Positions 1-8,406 of a stretch of 64,000 nt of DNA are shown here, piece by piece; positions within the stretch are counted from its first letter, which is position 1; the number at the start of each line of letters is the position of its first letter. Under the pieces are notes generated by a model. That model worked only from the letters and a program-made list of their open reading frames with translations. It had not been told where the DNA came from and did not search any database. The DNA comes from Rickettsiales bacterium (lineage in GTDB: Bacteria; Pseudomonadota; Alphaproteobacteria; UBA8366): assembly GCA_002724555.1 (NCBI GenBank), contig PBOZ01000030.1, positions 22,830-86,829 on the forward strand, read 5' to 3'. Made by a program: the position numbers and the translations under genes.

Positions 1-368
1 GGATAGCCGGTCAGCGCTGCCACCATCAGCGGGTGAACACCATTGCCACCCCCGATTTCAAGCGGCATCACTGCATCAAACTTCCGTCCGAGGTAGGCCT
101 CCATAGCGTGCAGGGGCTTTGTCGCAAATGCCGGGTCGGCCAACCGTTCTTGACCTACCAATGGTGCGCCCATATTGGAGAGCACAGCTACCAGTGCACT
201 GTCAGGCAAGCTCATCGGATCAATCAGTGTGACTTCGTGACCCTCCCTATAAAGCTCCCGCATATTGAGAAGCCGGTGGTACGGTGTCCCACCACCACCA
301 GTACCAAGAATCCAAGCGCCCAACGCTAGCGCTTCGATATCGTCGGACGTGAGAATTCGGGGATACAC
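1..368 (-). CDS. DUF917 family protein, N-terminal part (cut by window edge)
   Basis: The minus strand reads as the start of a DUF917 protein, a family that includes S-methylthiohydantoin desulfurases and hydantoinase-associated proteins. About 122 residues are visible. The glycine-rich segment LGTGGGGTPY lies near residue 20, NMGAPLVGQE near 65, and PLEIGGGNG then HPLMVAALTGY at the cut. Family members are usually about 360 residues, so roughly two thirds lies outside the window. No ATG exists upstream in frame before a stop. I chose the GTG at 366-368, which has GAGG five bases upstream. It is divergent from the Lin0512 pair. The exact substrate is unknown. Confidence 0.75.
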   Translation of the reverse strand, partial: MYPRILTSDDIEALALGAWILGTGGGGTPYHRLLNMRELYREGHEVTLIDPMSLPDSALVAVLSNMGAPLVGQERLADPAFATKPLHAMEAYLGRKFDAVMPLEIGGGNGVHPLMVAALTGY

Positions 369-512
369 AGAGGCCTCAAGCTGAAAGTAATACGAGTAAT
401 AATAGCGGGCACGGTCGTCGCTTCAAATCACGCGGCCAAAATCCGAAGATACCCTTGTCCTCGCTCTACCAAGGTCGACATCCTTAACGTTATAGAATGA
501 TGGAGATTATGG

Positions 513-863
513 ATGGCTTGGACGAGGATGGTTATAGAGATCGGTATGGGAACCGATATTCGGGGTACCGAACCCACAAAGGCAGCGGTGCGCGCATTGC
601 GCGATGCGCTATGGCACAACTCGCTCAGCATAGCCAATGCCATTGGGCAGGATACCGACGCAATGAGGGTCGAGGTTAAAATTGGAGTCCCAAACCCGGA
701 AAAAGTAGACGCCAAAAAGGTTATCGACATTCTGCCGCATGGAACGGGCACCTGCGAGGTGGTGGAAGGTGGCCTCAAAATTCCGAATGACACCGGCACC
801 GATAATACACTAATCGCCCATGCCGCTGCTGTTGTCTATCTCGATCTGGCGGAGGGAGAATAG
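513..863 (+). CDS. Lin0512 family protein (first of a tandem pair)
   Basis: This 116-residue protein has the hallmarks of the Lin0512 family, a small conserved family of unknown function. It opens with IEIGMGTDIRG and TKAAVRALRDAL, has the central KIGVPNPEKVD, and ends in a hydrophobic AHAAAVVYLDL strand. The start has a GGAG about eight bases upstream and aligns with the start of the next gene. Two bases separate its stop from the next ATG, so the two paralogues are probably co-translated. The first copy is more divergent in the centre (a TGTCEVVEGG segment). No catalytic residues are known for the family and I do not assign a reaction. Confidence 0.75.
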   Translation: MAWTRMVIEIGMGTDIRGTEPTKAAVRALRDALWHNSLSIANAIGQDTDAMRVEVKIGVPNPEKVDAKKVIDILPHGTGTCEVVEGGLKIPNDTGTDNTLIAHAAAVVYLDLAEGE

Positions 864-865
864 TC

Positions 866-1204
866 ATGGCTTTACATCGTGCGATCCTAGAGATGGGCAC
901 CGGAAACGACCTCCATGGCGGAGACTACACGAAAGCGGCCATCCGCGCTGTAGAGGATGCATTGCATCACTCATCTCTGACCTTTATCCGCGCGCTTAAC
1001 ATCGATAAGGACACGCTGCAGGTCGACGTAACCATCGGCGTGCAGAAACCTGAAGAGGTTAATACCCAACAGGTGAAAGCCGCTCTCCCGGTCGGGAAAG
1101 TTTCCGTGCAAACCGTTAAAGGCGGGCTAGATGTAGAGGACGAGATCGCCGGCGACATTGTAGTAGTCGCCAGTGCCGCCATCGAAGTTCGTATAGAACG
1201 CTAG
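866..1204 (+). CDS. Lin0512 family protein (second of a tandem pair)
   Basis: This 112-residue paralogue of the preceding gene carries the same landmarks: LEMGTGNDLHG at the N-terminus, TKAAIRAVEDALHH, TIGVQKPEEVN in the middle and VVASAAIEVRIER at the end. A strong GGAGGGAG sequence sits just upstream of the ATG, inside the end of the first copy. By eye the two share roughly 40 per cent of residues, too far apart for a recent duplication. The pairing suggests a hetero-oligomer of two related chains, which is inference. The hydrolase that follows begins 73 bases later, so the four genes 513-3191 are probably one operon. Confidence 0.75.
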   Translation: MALHRAILEMGTGNDLHGGDYTKAAIRAVEDALHHSSLTFIRALNIDKDTLQVDVTIGVQKPEEVNTQQVKAALPVGKVSVQTVKGGLDVEDEIAGDIVVVASAAIEVRIER

Positions 1205-1277
1205 ACATTCACGTCCCGATTTTTGATTTTGGAAAAGCGGTCTAACTCTCTTTACAGCAAAATTCGCGGGGGGCGTC

Positions 1278-1979
1278 ATGACAACGTTTTTATTGATCCA
1301 CGGATCCTTTCAAGGTGGCTGGATTTGGCGGCCAACAGCAGAGGCCTTGCGCGCGAAAGGCCATACGGTCTACGCGCCCACAATGGAAGGCTGTGCCGAA
1401 CGGAAGCATGCCCTTCGTGCCGGGCTCACCGTGACAAGTGCCGGGCAGGAGATGGCCGAATTACTACGCTATGAGGACCTGAACGACATCGTCTTGGTCG
1501 GCACCAGTTCTGGCGGCATGATCGCGGCAAAGACGGCCGAGCTCGCAAAAAGCAGGATTAGCCGTCTCATCTTCGTCGACGCCCTAGTGCCGAAGTCGGG
1601 TGAAAGCACGAAGGACATCGTACAGCGCGGCAATGCCGATCCCTATGAAATGACGGAGTTTGCACGTGGGCCTACCCAGAATGACCTTGCAAACCGGCTT
1701 TTTGCAGAACTCGAGGGGACACAAAAGGATTGGACCCTGAAGCGTGCGACACCGCACCCAAACGGTTTATCGGACGTAACCCCTAATGAATTGAAAACGT
1801 TTTGGTCATATAACTGGCCAAACAGTGCCGTTATCTACTGTATCCACAGTGAAAACCCACCAGAGGACCACCAACGCCGCACAGCAGAAGCCCTGAATGC
1901 CCAGTGGATCGAAATGGATGCGGGTCACTACCCAATGTTAACCCACGGCGAAGAACTGGCTAACCTTCTCGCCAGCTAA
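1278..1979 (+). CDS. Alpha/beta hydrolase
   Basis: A 233-residue alpha/beta hydrolase of the small esterase/hydroxynitrile-lyase-like type. The oxyanion segment LIHGSFQGG is at residues 6-14, the nucleophile elbow GTSSGG at 75-80 (Ser77) and the catalytic histidine in DAGHYPM (His217). An acid is likely in the FVDALVP region near residue 100. It is cytoplasmic with no signal peptide. The ATG follows a G-rich GGGGGG ribosome site. It sits between the Lin0512 pair and a CoA-transferase, so an ester, thioester or lactone intermediate of that pathway is a plausible substrate, but the sequence does not fix it. Confidence 0.85.
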   Translation: MTTFLLIHGSFQGGWIWRPTAEALRAKGHTVYAPTMEGCAERKHALRAGLTVTSAGQEMAELLRYEDLNDIVLVGTSSGGMIAAKTAELAKSRISRLIFVDALVPKSGESTKDIVQRGNADPYEMTEFARGPTQNDLANRLFAELEGTQKDWTLKRATPHPNGLSDVTPNELKTFWSYNWPNSAVIYCIHSENPPEDHQRRTAEALNAQWIEMDAGHYPMLTHGEELANLLAS

Positions 1980-2006
1980 TCAAAAGAGTTCAAAGAGGAT
2001 AGCGCC

Positions 2007-3191
2007 ATGACGCTCGAACCCGCATCAACAGTATTATCAAAATACAAAGTCCTTGATCTCACGCGCGCGCGCGCTGGGCCAACGGCAGTCAAGCAACTGG
2101 CAGATTGGGGTGCTTCAGTTATCAAAATTGAATTACCTGACACCGGCGGGCCTTCTGATTTTGCGGAACGCCATTCCCCGGACTTTCAAAATCTGCATCG
2201 CAACAAGCGCTCGTTGTCACTTAATCTAAAGGAGCCAAAAGGCATTGAAATATTTAAGAAGTTAGCAGCAAACGCAGACGTTATTATTGAAAATTACCGT
2301 CCGGAAGTTAAAAACCGGCTTGGGATTGATTACGATACAATTAAGGCGATTAACCCCCGCATCATCTACGGTAGCATTTCAGGTTTTGGCCAATCGGGAC
2401 CCTACCGCGATAGACCCGGCGTCGATCCAATCATACAAGGGATGGGCGGCCATATGTGGGTCACAGGTGAACCAGGACGCGGGCCAATGCGATCCGGAGC
2501 AGCGATCTCCGACGTCACGGCCGGCTTGCTGCTCGCCAACGGCGTTTGCATGGCGCTTATCGAACGTGAAACGTCAGGCGAAGGCCAATGGGTCCACACG
2601 TCACTCATTGAAGCGATGATCTTTTTACTAGACTTCCAAGCCGCACGCTGGACCATGAAAAAGGAACTTCCCGGTCAGGTCGGCAATAACCATCCAACCA
2701 ATTCTCCAATGGGCGTCTTCAAATCCTCAGACGGCTATTTCACGATCGCCCCAACACCAGGGATGTGGAAGAAATTTTGCACGGCTATCGGGCGCGAAGA
2801 CCTGATCAACCACCCCGACTATGGAACCGCAACGGACCGCGCAAAAAACCGGGAAAACCTAAACGCTGAAATTGATGCTGCAACTAGCCAAAAGAAATCG
2901 ATGGATTGGATCGAAGTAATGAACGAGACCGGTGTGCCGTGCGGTCCAATCTATACATTGGCGGAAACGTTCGCTGACGCTCAGGTGCAGCATATTGGGA
3001 TTGCGCAATCAGTACCCTCGGATTCACTTGGCGAAGTCACGCTGATCGGACAAGCCATACACATGAGCCGAACACCGAACAGGCTTGTTGCCGGGACTGC
3101 CGAATGTGGCGCCCATACGAAAGAAATACTAACAGAACTCGGGTACGACGACGAGCAAGTTTCGAGCCTACGAGACGCTGGCGTTGTATAG
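2007..3191 (+). CDS. CaiB/BaiF (class III) CoA-transferase
   Basis: This 394-residue enzyme belongs to the class III CoA-transferases, which move CoA between carboxylic acids. The family N-terminus VLDLTRARAGPTAVKQLADWGA, the IKIELP and NKRSLSLNLK strands, and the YGSISGFGQSGPY loop are all present. Asp169 lies in ISDVTAG at the position of the catalytic aspartate. The start follows GAGG with eight bases of spacing. It ends the Lin0512/hydrolase operon and is followed by a terminator. The family is substrate-diverse (formyl, succinyl, carnitine and bile acid types), so the acid acceptor cannot be named from sequence. Confidence 0.9.
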   Translation: MTLEPASTVLSKYKVLDLTRARAGPTAVKQLADWGASVIKIELPDTGGPSDFAERHSPDFQNLHRNKRSLSLNLKEPKGIEIFKKLAANADVIIENYRPEVKNRLGIDYDTIKAINPRIIYGSISGFGQSGPYRDRPGVDPIIQGMGGHMWVTGEPGRGPMRSGAAISDVTAGLLLANGVCMALIERETSGEGQWVHTSLIEAMIFLLDFQAARWTMKKELPGQVGNNHPTNSPMGVFKSSDGYFTIAPTPGMWKKFCTAIGREDLINHPDYGTATDRAKNRENLNAEIDAATSQKKSMDWIEVMNETGVPCGPIYTLAETFADAQVQHIGIAQSVPSDSLGEVTLIGQAIHMSRTPNRLVAGTAECGAHTKEILTELGYDDEQVSSLRDAGVV

Positions 3192-3209
3192 AACTATGCC
3201 CTCAAAAAG

Positions 3210-3249
3210 AAAAAGCCCCGCGTGAGAAATAACCACCCGGGGCTTTTTT
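3210..3249. terminator. Bidirectional rho-independent terminator
   Basis: An A-run followed by AAAGCCCCG pairs with CGGGGCTTT followed by a T-run, leaving a loop of about 17 bases. Poly-T follows the stem on both strands. It therefore terminates both the CoA-transferase operon arriving on plus and the cold-shock gene arriving on minus. Confidence 0.9.
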
Positions 3250-3265
3250 GTAACTTAGAACGTTT

Positions 3266-3475
3266 CTAGTCTGCGAGCTTCAAATTCTCTGCCGAAGACT
3301 TACCGTTGCGGCCCGGCTCCAAATCAAAAGAAACCTTCTGACCTTCATTTAATCCATTCAGGCCCGCACGCTCGACCGCTGATATGTGCACGAACGCGTC
3401 TTTGCCACCATCATCCGGCTCGATGAACCCATAACCTTTGGTCGGGTTGAACCACTTTACTGTACCAGTCGCCAT
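3266..3475 (-). CDS. CspA-family cold-shock protein
   Basis: A 69-residue single cold-shock domain (OB fold) that binds single-stranded RNA and DNA. The opening [18 protein letters not shown] contains RNP1-like KGYGFI, and DAFVHIS is the RNP2 motif. The open frame extends six codons further upstream, but the ATG at 3475 has AGAGG eight bases ahead and gives the normal family length. About 240 bases separate it from the next gene upstream on the same strand, room for the long leader usual for this family. A shared terminator follows. Confidence 0.95.
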   Translation of the reverse strand: MATGTVKWFNPTKGYGFIEPDDGGKDAFVHISAVERAGLNGLNEGQKVSFDLEPGRNGKSSAENLKLAD

Positions 3476-3715
3476 AATCTTTACCTCTAACAATGTAAAT
3501 TCCGGTCATGAGATCACTCTCATATTTCCGGCGTGCCAACGCTCACAATGTCAGGGGAAACCAAGCAAACCCAAGCATGGGTTATTAGATATCTCTAACC
3601 ATCTGCGAAACGTATCGAGTCACTTATAACGCAAATGCCAAAAAATTCAAGGTATACACTTCATTGATTCTCACTTGGCTCATCGAACTGCTATTTAGAA
3701 CCTTAGCACTGATAT

Positions 3716-4129
3716 TTAAGTGGAGTGCACTGATACCGACCCCTCAGCGGGATTGACTGTTACCCTATCGCCGGTATGAATTATTTGGGTGATGTCCATT
3801 TCAAAACGGTCAATCATCGGGAAATCAGCAAAGGCTGCGCCCTGTGCCATAATTGGGTTGGCGTAATTAAGCAAAAGCGCAAGCGGGGCCACACCTGTCT
3901 CCATCATCGCGCGAAGCATCCAAGCTGTTGCCACGCCGCCTTTTGCTATATTGAGCACCAACACCTTACCGTCATAACTCTGCCCATATAGCGCATGGCT
4001 TTCTCGTGAAAATGTGCCATTAATGCGATCTAAATCATATCGTGCACTAAAATTATCCTGCGCAACAAGCGCCTCGCCGGTCACGGTAGCACCTATGCCG
4101 ATATGTCCCTTGATCACACGTACGCTCAT
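3716..4129 (-). CDS. Aconitase X swivel subunit (DUF126)
   Basis: This 137-residue protein is the small (swivel) half of aconitase X, formerly DUF126. It carries GEALVAQDNFSARYDLDR near the N-terminus, the TFSRESHALYGQS segment, LVLNIAKGGVATAW and a terminal HTGDRVTVNP strand. Its ATG overlaps the stop of the catalytic subunit as ATGA, so the two are translationally coupled. The open frame begins 12 codons earlier inside the large-subunit gene, but the coupled ATG is the family start. Together the subunits form an Fe-S dehydratase; characterised bacterial members include cis-3-hydroxy-L-proline dehydratase. Confidence 0.88.
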   Translation of the reverse strand: MSVRVIKGHIGIGATVTGEALVAQDNFSARYDLDRINGTFSRESHALYGQSYDGKVLVLNIAKGGVATAWMLRAMMETGVAPLALLLNYANPIMAQGAAFADFPMIDRFEMDITQIIHTGDRVTVNPAEGSVSVHST

Positions 4130-5373
4130 TGGACGATTCTCCCTGCAACAGCAGATGCGACGCAATTCTCCATAGAAGACAACACCGGTTCATAACCGTA
4201 CCCACCAAGAATATTTACGATCTTAGCCGAATTACTCATCAGCCGCCGCCATCCGTTCGCTTCTCCAATCTCGCGCGCGTGCATATTATAAAAACAAACT
4301 CCTTCGAGAACGATACCGCCTGCATCCTCGATCTGAGCGGTGATACCCATCCTATCACAAGACTCCTTAACCGCTGGCGCCGTGCAGGCAATCAATGCGA
4401 CCTTCTCTGAGACACGCTGGTGATCAAGCAGATGGCCAAGCCGCCGCATCTCATCGAGAGACAGTTGCGGTGCTGCAAAAACCACGACATGAAGCACATC
4501 GTCGTTCGGTAAATATCTGCCGTAAAACCCTTTGACAGCTGCTTGATCCAACAAACGAGCGGTAGGCGGTGTACCGTCGACCACATCTCTTAAGTCTCGC
4601 GCCTCAGGCGTCACGCCAACCATATGAAATAGCGGTGTTGAGCCAAAAGATGCAAGTGCAGCGCCGAAATGTTTGAGTTCATCAGAAGTCGGCATCGATT
4701 CAATTCCATCAATTACCGGTACCTCCCAATAGGATTGCATCTCCCGTCCAACAAGGCCGCCAAGCACTCCCCAATCGCTGTATGTTGTTGGCTGTGCTGC
4801 AATCTGGAATAGCGTCGTACCGCGGCGGCACGCGTCGAGATGATATCCGTAGCGCGGCGTATGGCCCGTTAAGGCCGCCGCTAACGCAGACGGTCCCCCT
4901 TCAAAATTAGTACGCGCCCCGAGTACACTATTTGTATAAATGCTTGATCCTGTGTCACCGAAAGCAACATGCTCTCCAAAGACTGGCGGCATAAACACCT
5001 GATAGTTAATACAGGTATCGGTCATCATTACGTCGAGGAGACGGAGGGCGTTGACAGCACGCCGCTCAAGACCAATAAACCGTTCATCATGCCGAATGCG
5101 CTTAAAAGAATTAAAATCAGCCCCACGCGGGTCGGTGACTGTCGGCACGCGGACGCAGCGGTCTTTTTTCGGATAGGACGCTGTTTCTTCTAAAAAACGC
5201 ACACCGGCTTCACCCAAGGCCTCCGTATCCGCCATAATATGCACGTGTCCTATTTCGACCGTGTCCTCGGCATCGAAGAAGCGACCGACCTGTAGCTGAT
5301 GTTCCACCGCCTGGCGTCGTGGCTCGCCCATCTTTCCCGCCAACATTTCCTGTTCGATTTCGCTCAGTTTCAT
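4126..5373 (-). CDS. Aconitase X catalytic subunit (DUF521)
   Basis: The 415-residue large subunit of aconitase X. HIMADTEALGEAGVRFLE lies at about residues 44-62, DTCINYQ near 119-125, FGDTGSSIYTNSVLGARTNFEG at 138-159, and GVCFYNM with SNSAKI near 358-385. Cys121, Cys360 and Cys404 are candidate 4Fe-4S ligands. Bacterial members studied so far are cis-3-hydroxy-L-proline dehydratases, and archaeal members dehydrate phosphomevalonate. Nothing here (no proline racemase or reductase) confirms hydroxyproline, so the substrate is open. It is divergent, with a 62-base gap, from an aldo/keto reductase that may share its promoter region. Confidence 0.88.
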   Translation of the reverse strand: MKLSEIEQEMLAGKMGEPRRQAVEHQLQVGRFFDAEDTVEIGHVHIMADTEALGEAGVRFLEETASYPKKDRCVRVPTVTDPRGADFNSFKRIRHDERFIGLERRAVNALRLLDVMMTDTCINYQVFMPPVFGEHVAFGDTGSSIYTNSVLGARTNFEGGPSALAAALTGHTPRYGYHLDACRRGTTLFQIAAQPTTYSDWGVLGGLVGREMQSYWEVPVIDGIESMPTSDELKHFGAALASFGSTPLFHMVGVTPEARDLRDVVDGTPPTARLLDQAAVKGFYGRYLPNDDVLHVVVFAAPQLSLDEMRRLGHLLDHQRVSEKVALIACTAPAVKESCDRMGITAQIEDAGGIVLEGVCFYNMHAREIGEANGWRRLMSNSAKIVNILGGYGYEPVLSSMENCVASAVAGRIVQ

Positions 5374-5435
5374 TCTATTTCCCGTTGAGTATTCAACCGC
5401 CCTCTGGGGCGAAAGACTATCCTATGGAGGACAGA

Positions 5436-6404
5436 ATGGAAACGCGACAACTCGGCCAACTATGGCCGGTTAGTGCGCTCTCTTTGGGTGGTGGTGGCAT
5501 TGGGCAACTCTGGGGGAAAACGACCCGCGATGAATGCATTGCTACTGTTCAAAAAGCGATCGATCTCGGCATTACACTTTTAGATATGGCGCCCAGCTAC
5601 GGAAACGGCGAAGCGGAATTGGTTGTCGGTGCGGCATTCAATGGCAATCTGCCGGCCGGCGTTCGTGTTTCCACGAAACATAGGCTGGGCGAAACCAATC
5701 CAGACAAGATCGAACAGGATATCCGACGTGGGCTAACCGAAAGTTTAAAACGATTACGACTCGAGAGGGTCGATCTATTCTTCCTGCACTCGAACATCAT
5801 TCCACACGACTTCGATGCCAGTGTCTACGTCACTCGCCCAGCGACGCGCTGGCGCGTTTATAAAGAACATTTCATCCCTACCTGCAAAAAACTGGTTGCC
5901 GAGGGCAAAATCGGAGCCTGGTCGATTACCGGCATCGGCGTTCCAGAGTGTCTAATCGCGGCTTTAGACCTTGATGATAAACCGGCCGCAGTTCAATGCA
6001 TTGCCAATTTACTCGACTCGCCGGGGGACCTGAAATACTTCCCGGGGCCAAGCCGAGCACGTGAGATAATCAAGAAGACGAAATCAGTCGGGGCCGGCGT
6101 TCTTGGCATTCGGCCAGTCCAAGGTGGTGCTTTGACAGATGCGATCGACCGGGCATTGCCGGCGGAACATGGTGTTGTCACCGACTACGTCCTAGCAGCA
6201 GATTATCGTTTGCTCGCCAAGAAACTCGGCACAACACCGGCAGCTCTCGCGCATCGCTATGCACTTGCGATGGAAGGCGTGGATACGGTTGTACTTGGGT
6301 GCAAGAATACAACGGAACTGCAAGAATGTGTCGCTGCAGCCACCCAAGGCCCGCTGGAACCGGAAATTATTGCACAAATTGATGCATCCATATCTCACAC
6401 CTAA
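5436..6404 (+). CDS. Aldo/keto reductase
   Basis: A 322-residue NAD(P)H-dependent aldo/keto reductase. The barrel start LSLGGGGIGQLWG is followed by DMAPSYGNGEAE with the catalytic tyrosine, STKH with the lysine and FFLHSN with the histidine. VVLGCKNTTELQE near the C-terminus is the cofactor-binding region. The open frame runs back through the divergent aconitase X gene. I chose the ATG at 5436 because GGAGG precedes it by six bases. It resembles the subfamily of L-galactose and D-threo-aldose dehydrogenases, which oxidise sugars to lactones. It heads a plus-strand series that continues with an enoyl-CoA hydratase. Confidence 0.87.
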   Translation: METRQLGQLWPVSALSLGGGGIGQLWGKTTRDECIATVQKAIDLGITLLDMAPSYGNGEAELVVGAAFNGNLPAGVRVSTKHRLGETNPDKIEQDIRRGLTESLKRLRLERVDLFFLHSNIIPHDFDASVYVTRPATRWRVYKEHFIPTCKKLVAEGKIGAWSITGIGVPECLIAALDLDDKPAAVQCIANLLDSPGDLKYFPGPSRAREIIKKTKSVGAGVLGIRPVQGGALTDAIDRALPAEHGVVTDYVLAADYRLLAKKLGTTPAALAHRYALAMEGVDTVVLGCKNTTELQECVAAATQGPLEPEIIAQIDASISHT

Positions 6405-6440
6405 AATCCCCCAGTTACCAATACCGAAAGGATTGCTTAG

Positions 6441-7238
6441 ATGTCCGACCTACTCATTGATGTCACCGATGGTGTCGCCACCCTGACAATGAACCGGCCC
6501 AAAGCCCGCAACGCACTTTCGTTAGAAATGCGCAGCGACATGCATACGTTTCTTGACGAACACGAGAATGACGACAGTGTGCGCTGCGTCGTGATAAAGG
6601 GCGCCGGCGAGCACTTCATGGCAGGAGGTGATGTAAAATCTTTTGCCCAGATGGCTAAGGAGCAGGAACCCGATGAATTGCGCCGCCATTTTCTGCGTCG
6701 GATCCACGATTTGCATGGATTTATTTCTGCCATGCGACGTTTCCCGAAGCCTATTATCGCGTCAGTACGCGGTGCAGCCGCAGGTGCTGGCGTTAGCCTA
6801 GCCGCAGCCTGTGACCTAATAATAGCGTCCGAAGATGCATTTTTTACATTGGCCTACTGTCATATCGGCATTAGCCCCGATGGTTCGGCAACATATGCGC
6901 TACCGCGCATGGTTGGTGTTAAGAAGGCAATGGAGATGGTCCTCCTCGGCGACCGTTTAAACGCGCAAGCCATGGCCAATGCTGGGTTGGTTAATATGGT
7001 GGTCTCAGATGCAGAACTTGATGCCGAAACCAATAAAATTGCCCAACGACTTGCGCAAGGCCCTACCCGCGCTTACGGTCACGCAAAACGACTGATGTGG
7101 GGTTCCGTTAATAACCAGCTAGAACATCAATTGCAGTTGGAAGCAGAAGCTTTTGCCGATTGTGCAGCTGGACACGATTTCCGAGAGGGCGTTACCGCTT
7201 TCGTTGAAAAACGAAGTCCTAACTTTAAAGGCAGCTGA
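6441..7238 (+). CDS. Enoyl-CoA hydratase/isomerase family protein
   Basis: A 265-residue crotonase-fold enzyme. It has NRPKARNALS near residue 18, an oxyanion-hole segment FMAGGDVKSF near 60, a second oxyanion strand GAAAGAGVSLAAACD near 110, and GISPDGSATYALPR near 150. The Asp in GISPDGS corresponds to the catalytic acid of PaaG/ECI-type isomerases rather than the paired glutamates of classical hydratases, so isomerase or PaaG-like chemistry is a real alternative. The start lies 36 bases after the aldo/keto reductase. The acyl-CoA substrate is unknown. Confidence 0.9.
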   Translation: MSDLLIDVTDGVATLTMNRPKARNALSLEMRSDMHTFLDEHENDDSVRCVVIKGAGEHFMAGGDVKSFAQMAKEQEPDELRRHFLRRIHDLHGFISAMRRFPKPIIASVRGAAAGAGVSLAAACDLIIASEDAFFTLAYCHIGISPDGSATYALPRMVGVKKAMEMVLLGDRLNAQAMANAGLVNMVVSDAELDAETNKIAQRLAQGPTRAYGHAKRLMWGSVNNQLEHQLQLEAEAFADCAAGHDFREGVTAFVEKRSPNFKGS

Positions 7239-7307
7239 ATTTCATAATCCTGCAACAGACTGCAAGAATAATAGGCGCTTTCTTATTTCAAAACACGGAT
7301 ATACCCG

Positions 7308-8393
7308 ATGACTATTCGCGTTGGCATTAACGGCTTTGGCCGAATGGGCCGCTTGACGATGAGAGCCGCATGGGGCTTCGATCCATCTAAACCTAAGAGC
7401 CTTACCCAGCAAAGCGGCCTATGGGGCGGTGGCGCCTTTGAAATCGTCCATGTCAATGAAATTAAAGGTGGCATTGAAACGGCAGCGCATCTTCTAAAAT
7501 TCGATAGCGTGCACGGTACTTGGCCAGTCGACGTTGCAGTTGACGGTAACAACATTCGTATTGGGGACCAAAGGGTTAGCTTTTCCGAAGCAGCTACGCC
7601 AGGCGATGTCGATTGGGCGGCGCAGGGCGTAGACTTGGTAATTGAATGTACAGGCAAATTTAAATCGATGGAAACGCTATCGCCGTATTTCACGCGTGGC
7701 ATCCAAAAAGTCATCGTTGCCGCTCCGGTCAAGGAACCAGAGGTTTTGAATGTTGTCATGGGCGTGAACGACAACCTATACAATCCAGAAAAACACGCTG
7801 TGCTGACAGCCGCGAGTTGCACGACCAATTGTCTCGCACCGGTGATCAAAGTGGTGCATGAAGGGCTTGGTATCCGCCACGGCAGCATTACGACTATTCA
7901 CGATGTTACTAACACTCAAATGGTGGTCGATGGACCGCATAAAGATTTACGGCGTGCCCGCTCCTCACTTATGAACCTAATCCCGACTTCGACGGGGTCC
8001 GCGACTGCCATCGGCATCATTTATCCAGAACTTCAGGGTAAGTTAAATGGATTGGCAATTCGGGTTCCGCTGCTGAATTCATCTTTGACAGATTGCGTCT
8101 TCGAGGTCGACCGCGAGACAACACCCGAAGAGGTTAATGAACTCATCAAGACCGCTGCAGAAGGCGCGCTCGCAGGCATCCTCGGATATGAAGAACGGCC
8201 CCTTGTTTCAACTGATTTTGTAAACGACGAACGGTCGTCTATTGTGGATGGTTTATCGACCATGGTCGTAGACGGCACCCAGCTGAAGATACTTGCCTGG
8301 TACGACAACGAATATGGCTATGTTTGCAGAATGGCGGAATTGACTAACAAGGTAGCCGTAAGTCTGAGTACTCCGCAGGCAAGAGTGGAGTAA
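7308..8393 (+). CDS. Glyceraldehyde-3-phosphate dehydrogenase, ArsJ-associated
   Basis: A 361-residue GAPDH with the NAD-binding start [13 protein letters not shown], the active-site ASCTTNC (Cys171) and the C-terminal [12 protein letters not shown]. It lies 13 bases upstream of ArsJ. In characterised systems this GAPDH joins arsenate to glyceraldehyde-3-phosphate, giving 1-arseno-3-phosphoglycerate that ArsJ exports. That role is inferred from the ArsJ neighbour; the protein could also serve glycolysis. The insert [12 protein letters not shown] near residue 45 and length above the usual 335 fit the arsenic-associated subgroup. No ArsR gene is nearby. Confidence 0.88.
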   Translation: MTIRVGINGFGRMGRLTMRAAWGFDPSKPKSLTQQSGLWGGGAFEIVHVNEIKGGIETAAHLLKFDSVHGTWPVDVAVDGNNIRIGDQRVSFSEAATPGDVDWAAQGVDLVIECTGKFKSMETLSPYFTRGIQKVIVAAPVKEPEVLNVVMGVNDNLYNPEKHAVLTAASCTTNCLAPVIKVVHEGLGIRHGSITTIHDVTNTQMVVDGPHKDLRRARSSLMNLIPTSTGSATAIGIIYPELQGKLNGLAIRVPLLNSSLTDCVFEVDRETTPEEVNELIKTAAEGALAGILGYEERPLVSTDFVNDERSSIVDGLSTMVVDGTQLKILAWYDNEYGYVCRMAELTNKVAVSLSTPQARVE

Positions 8394-8406
8394 ACCGCGG
8401 CAAATT

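Noticed and set aside
428..799. Minus-strand frame opposite the first Lin0512 gene.
   Set aside because: It lies over a real gene on the other strand and its product is a serine-rich shadow with no family features.
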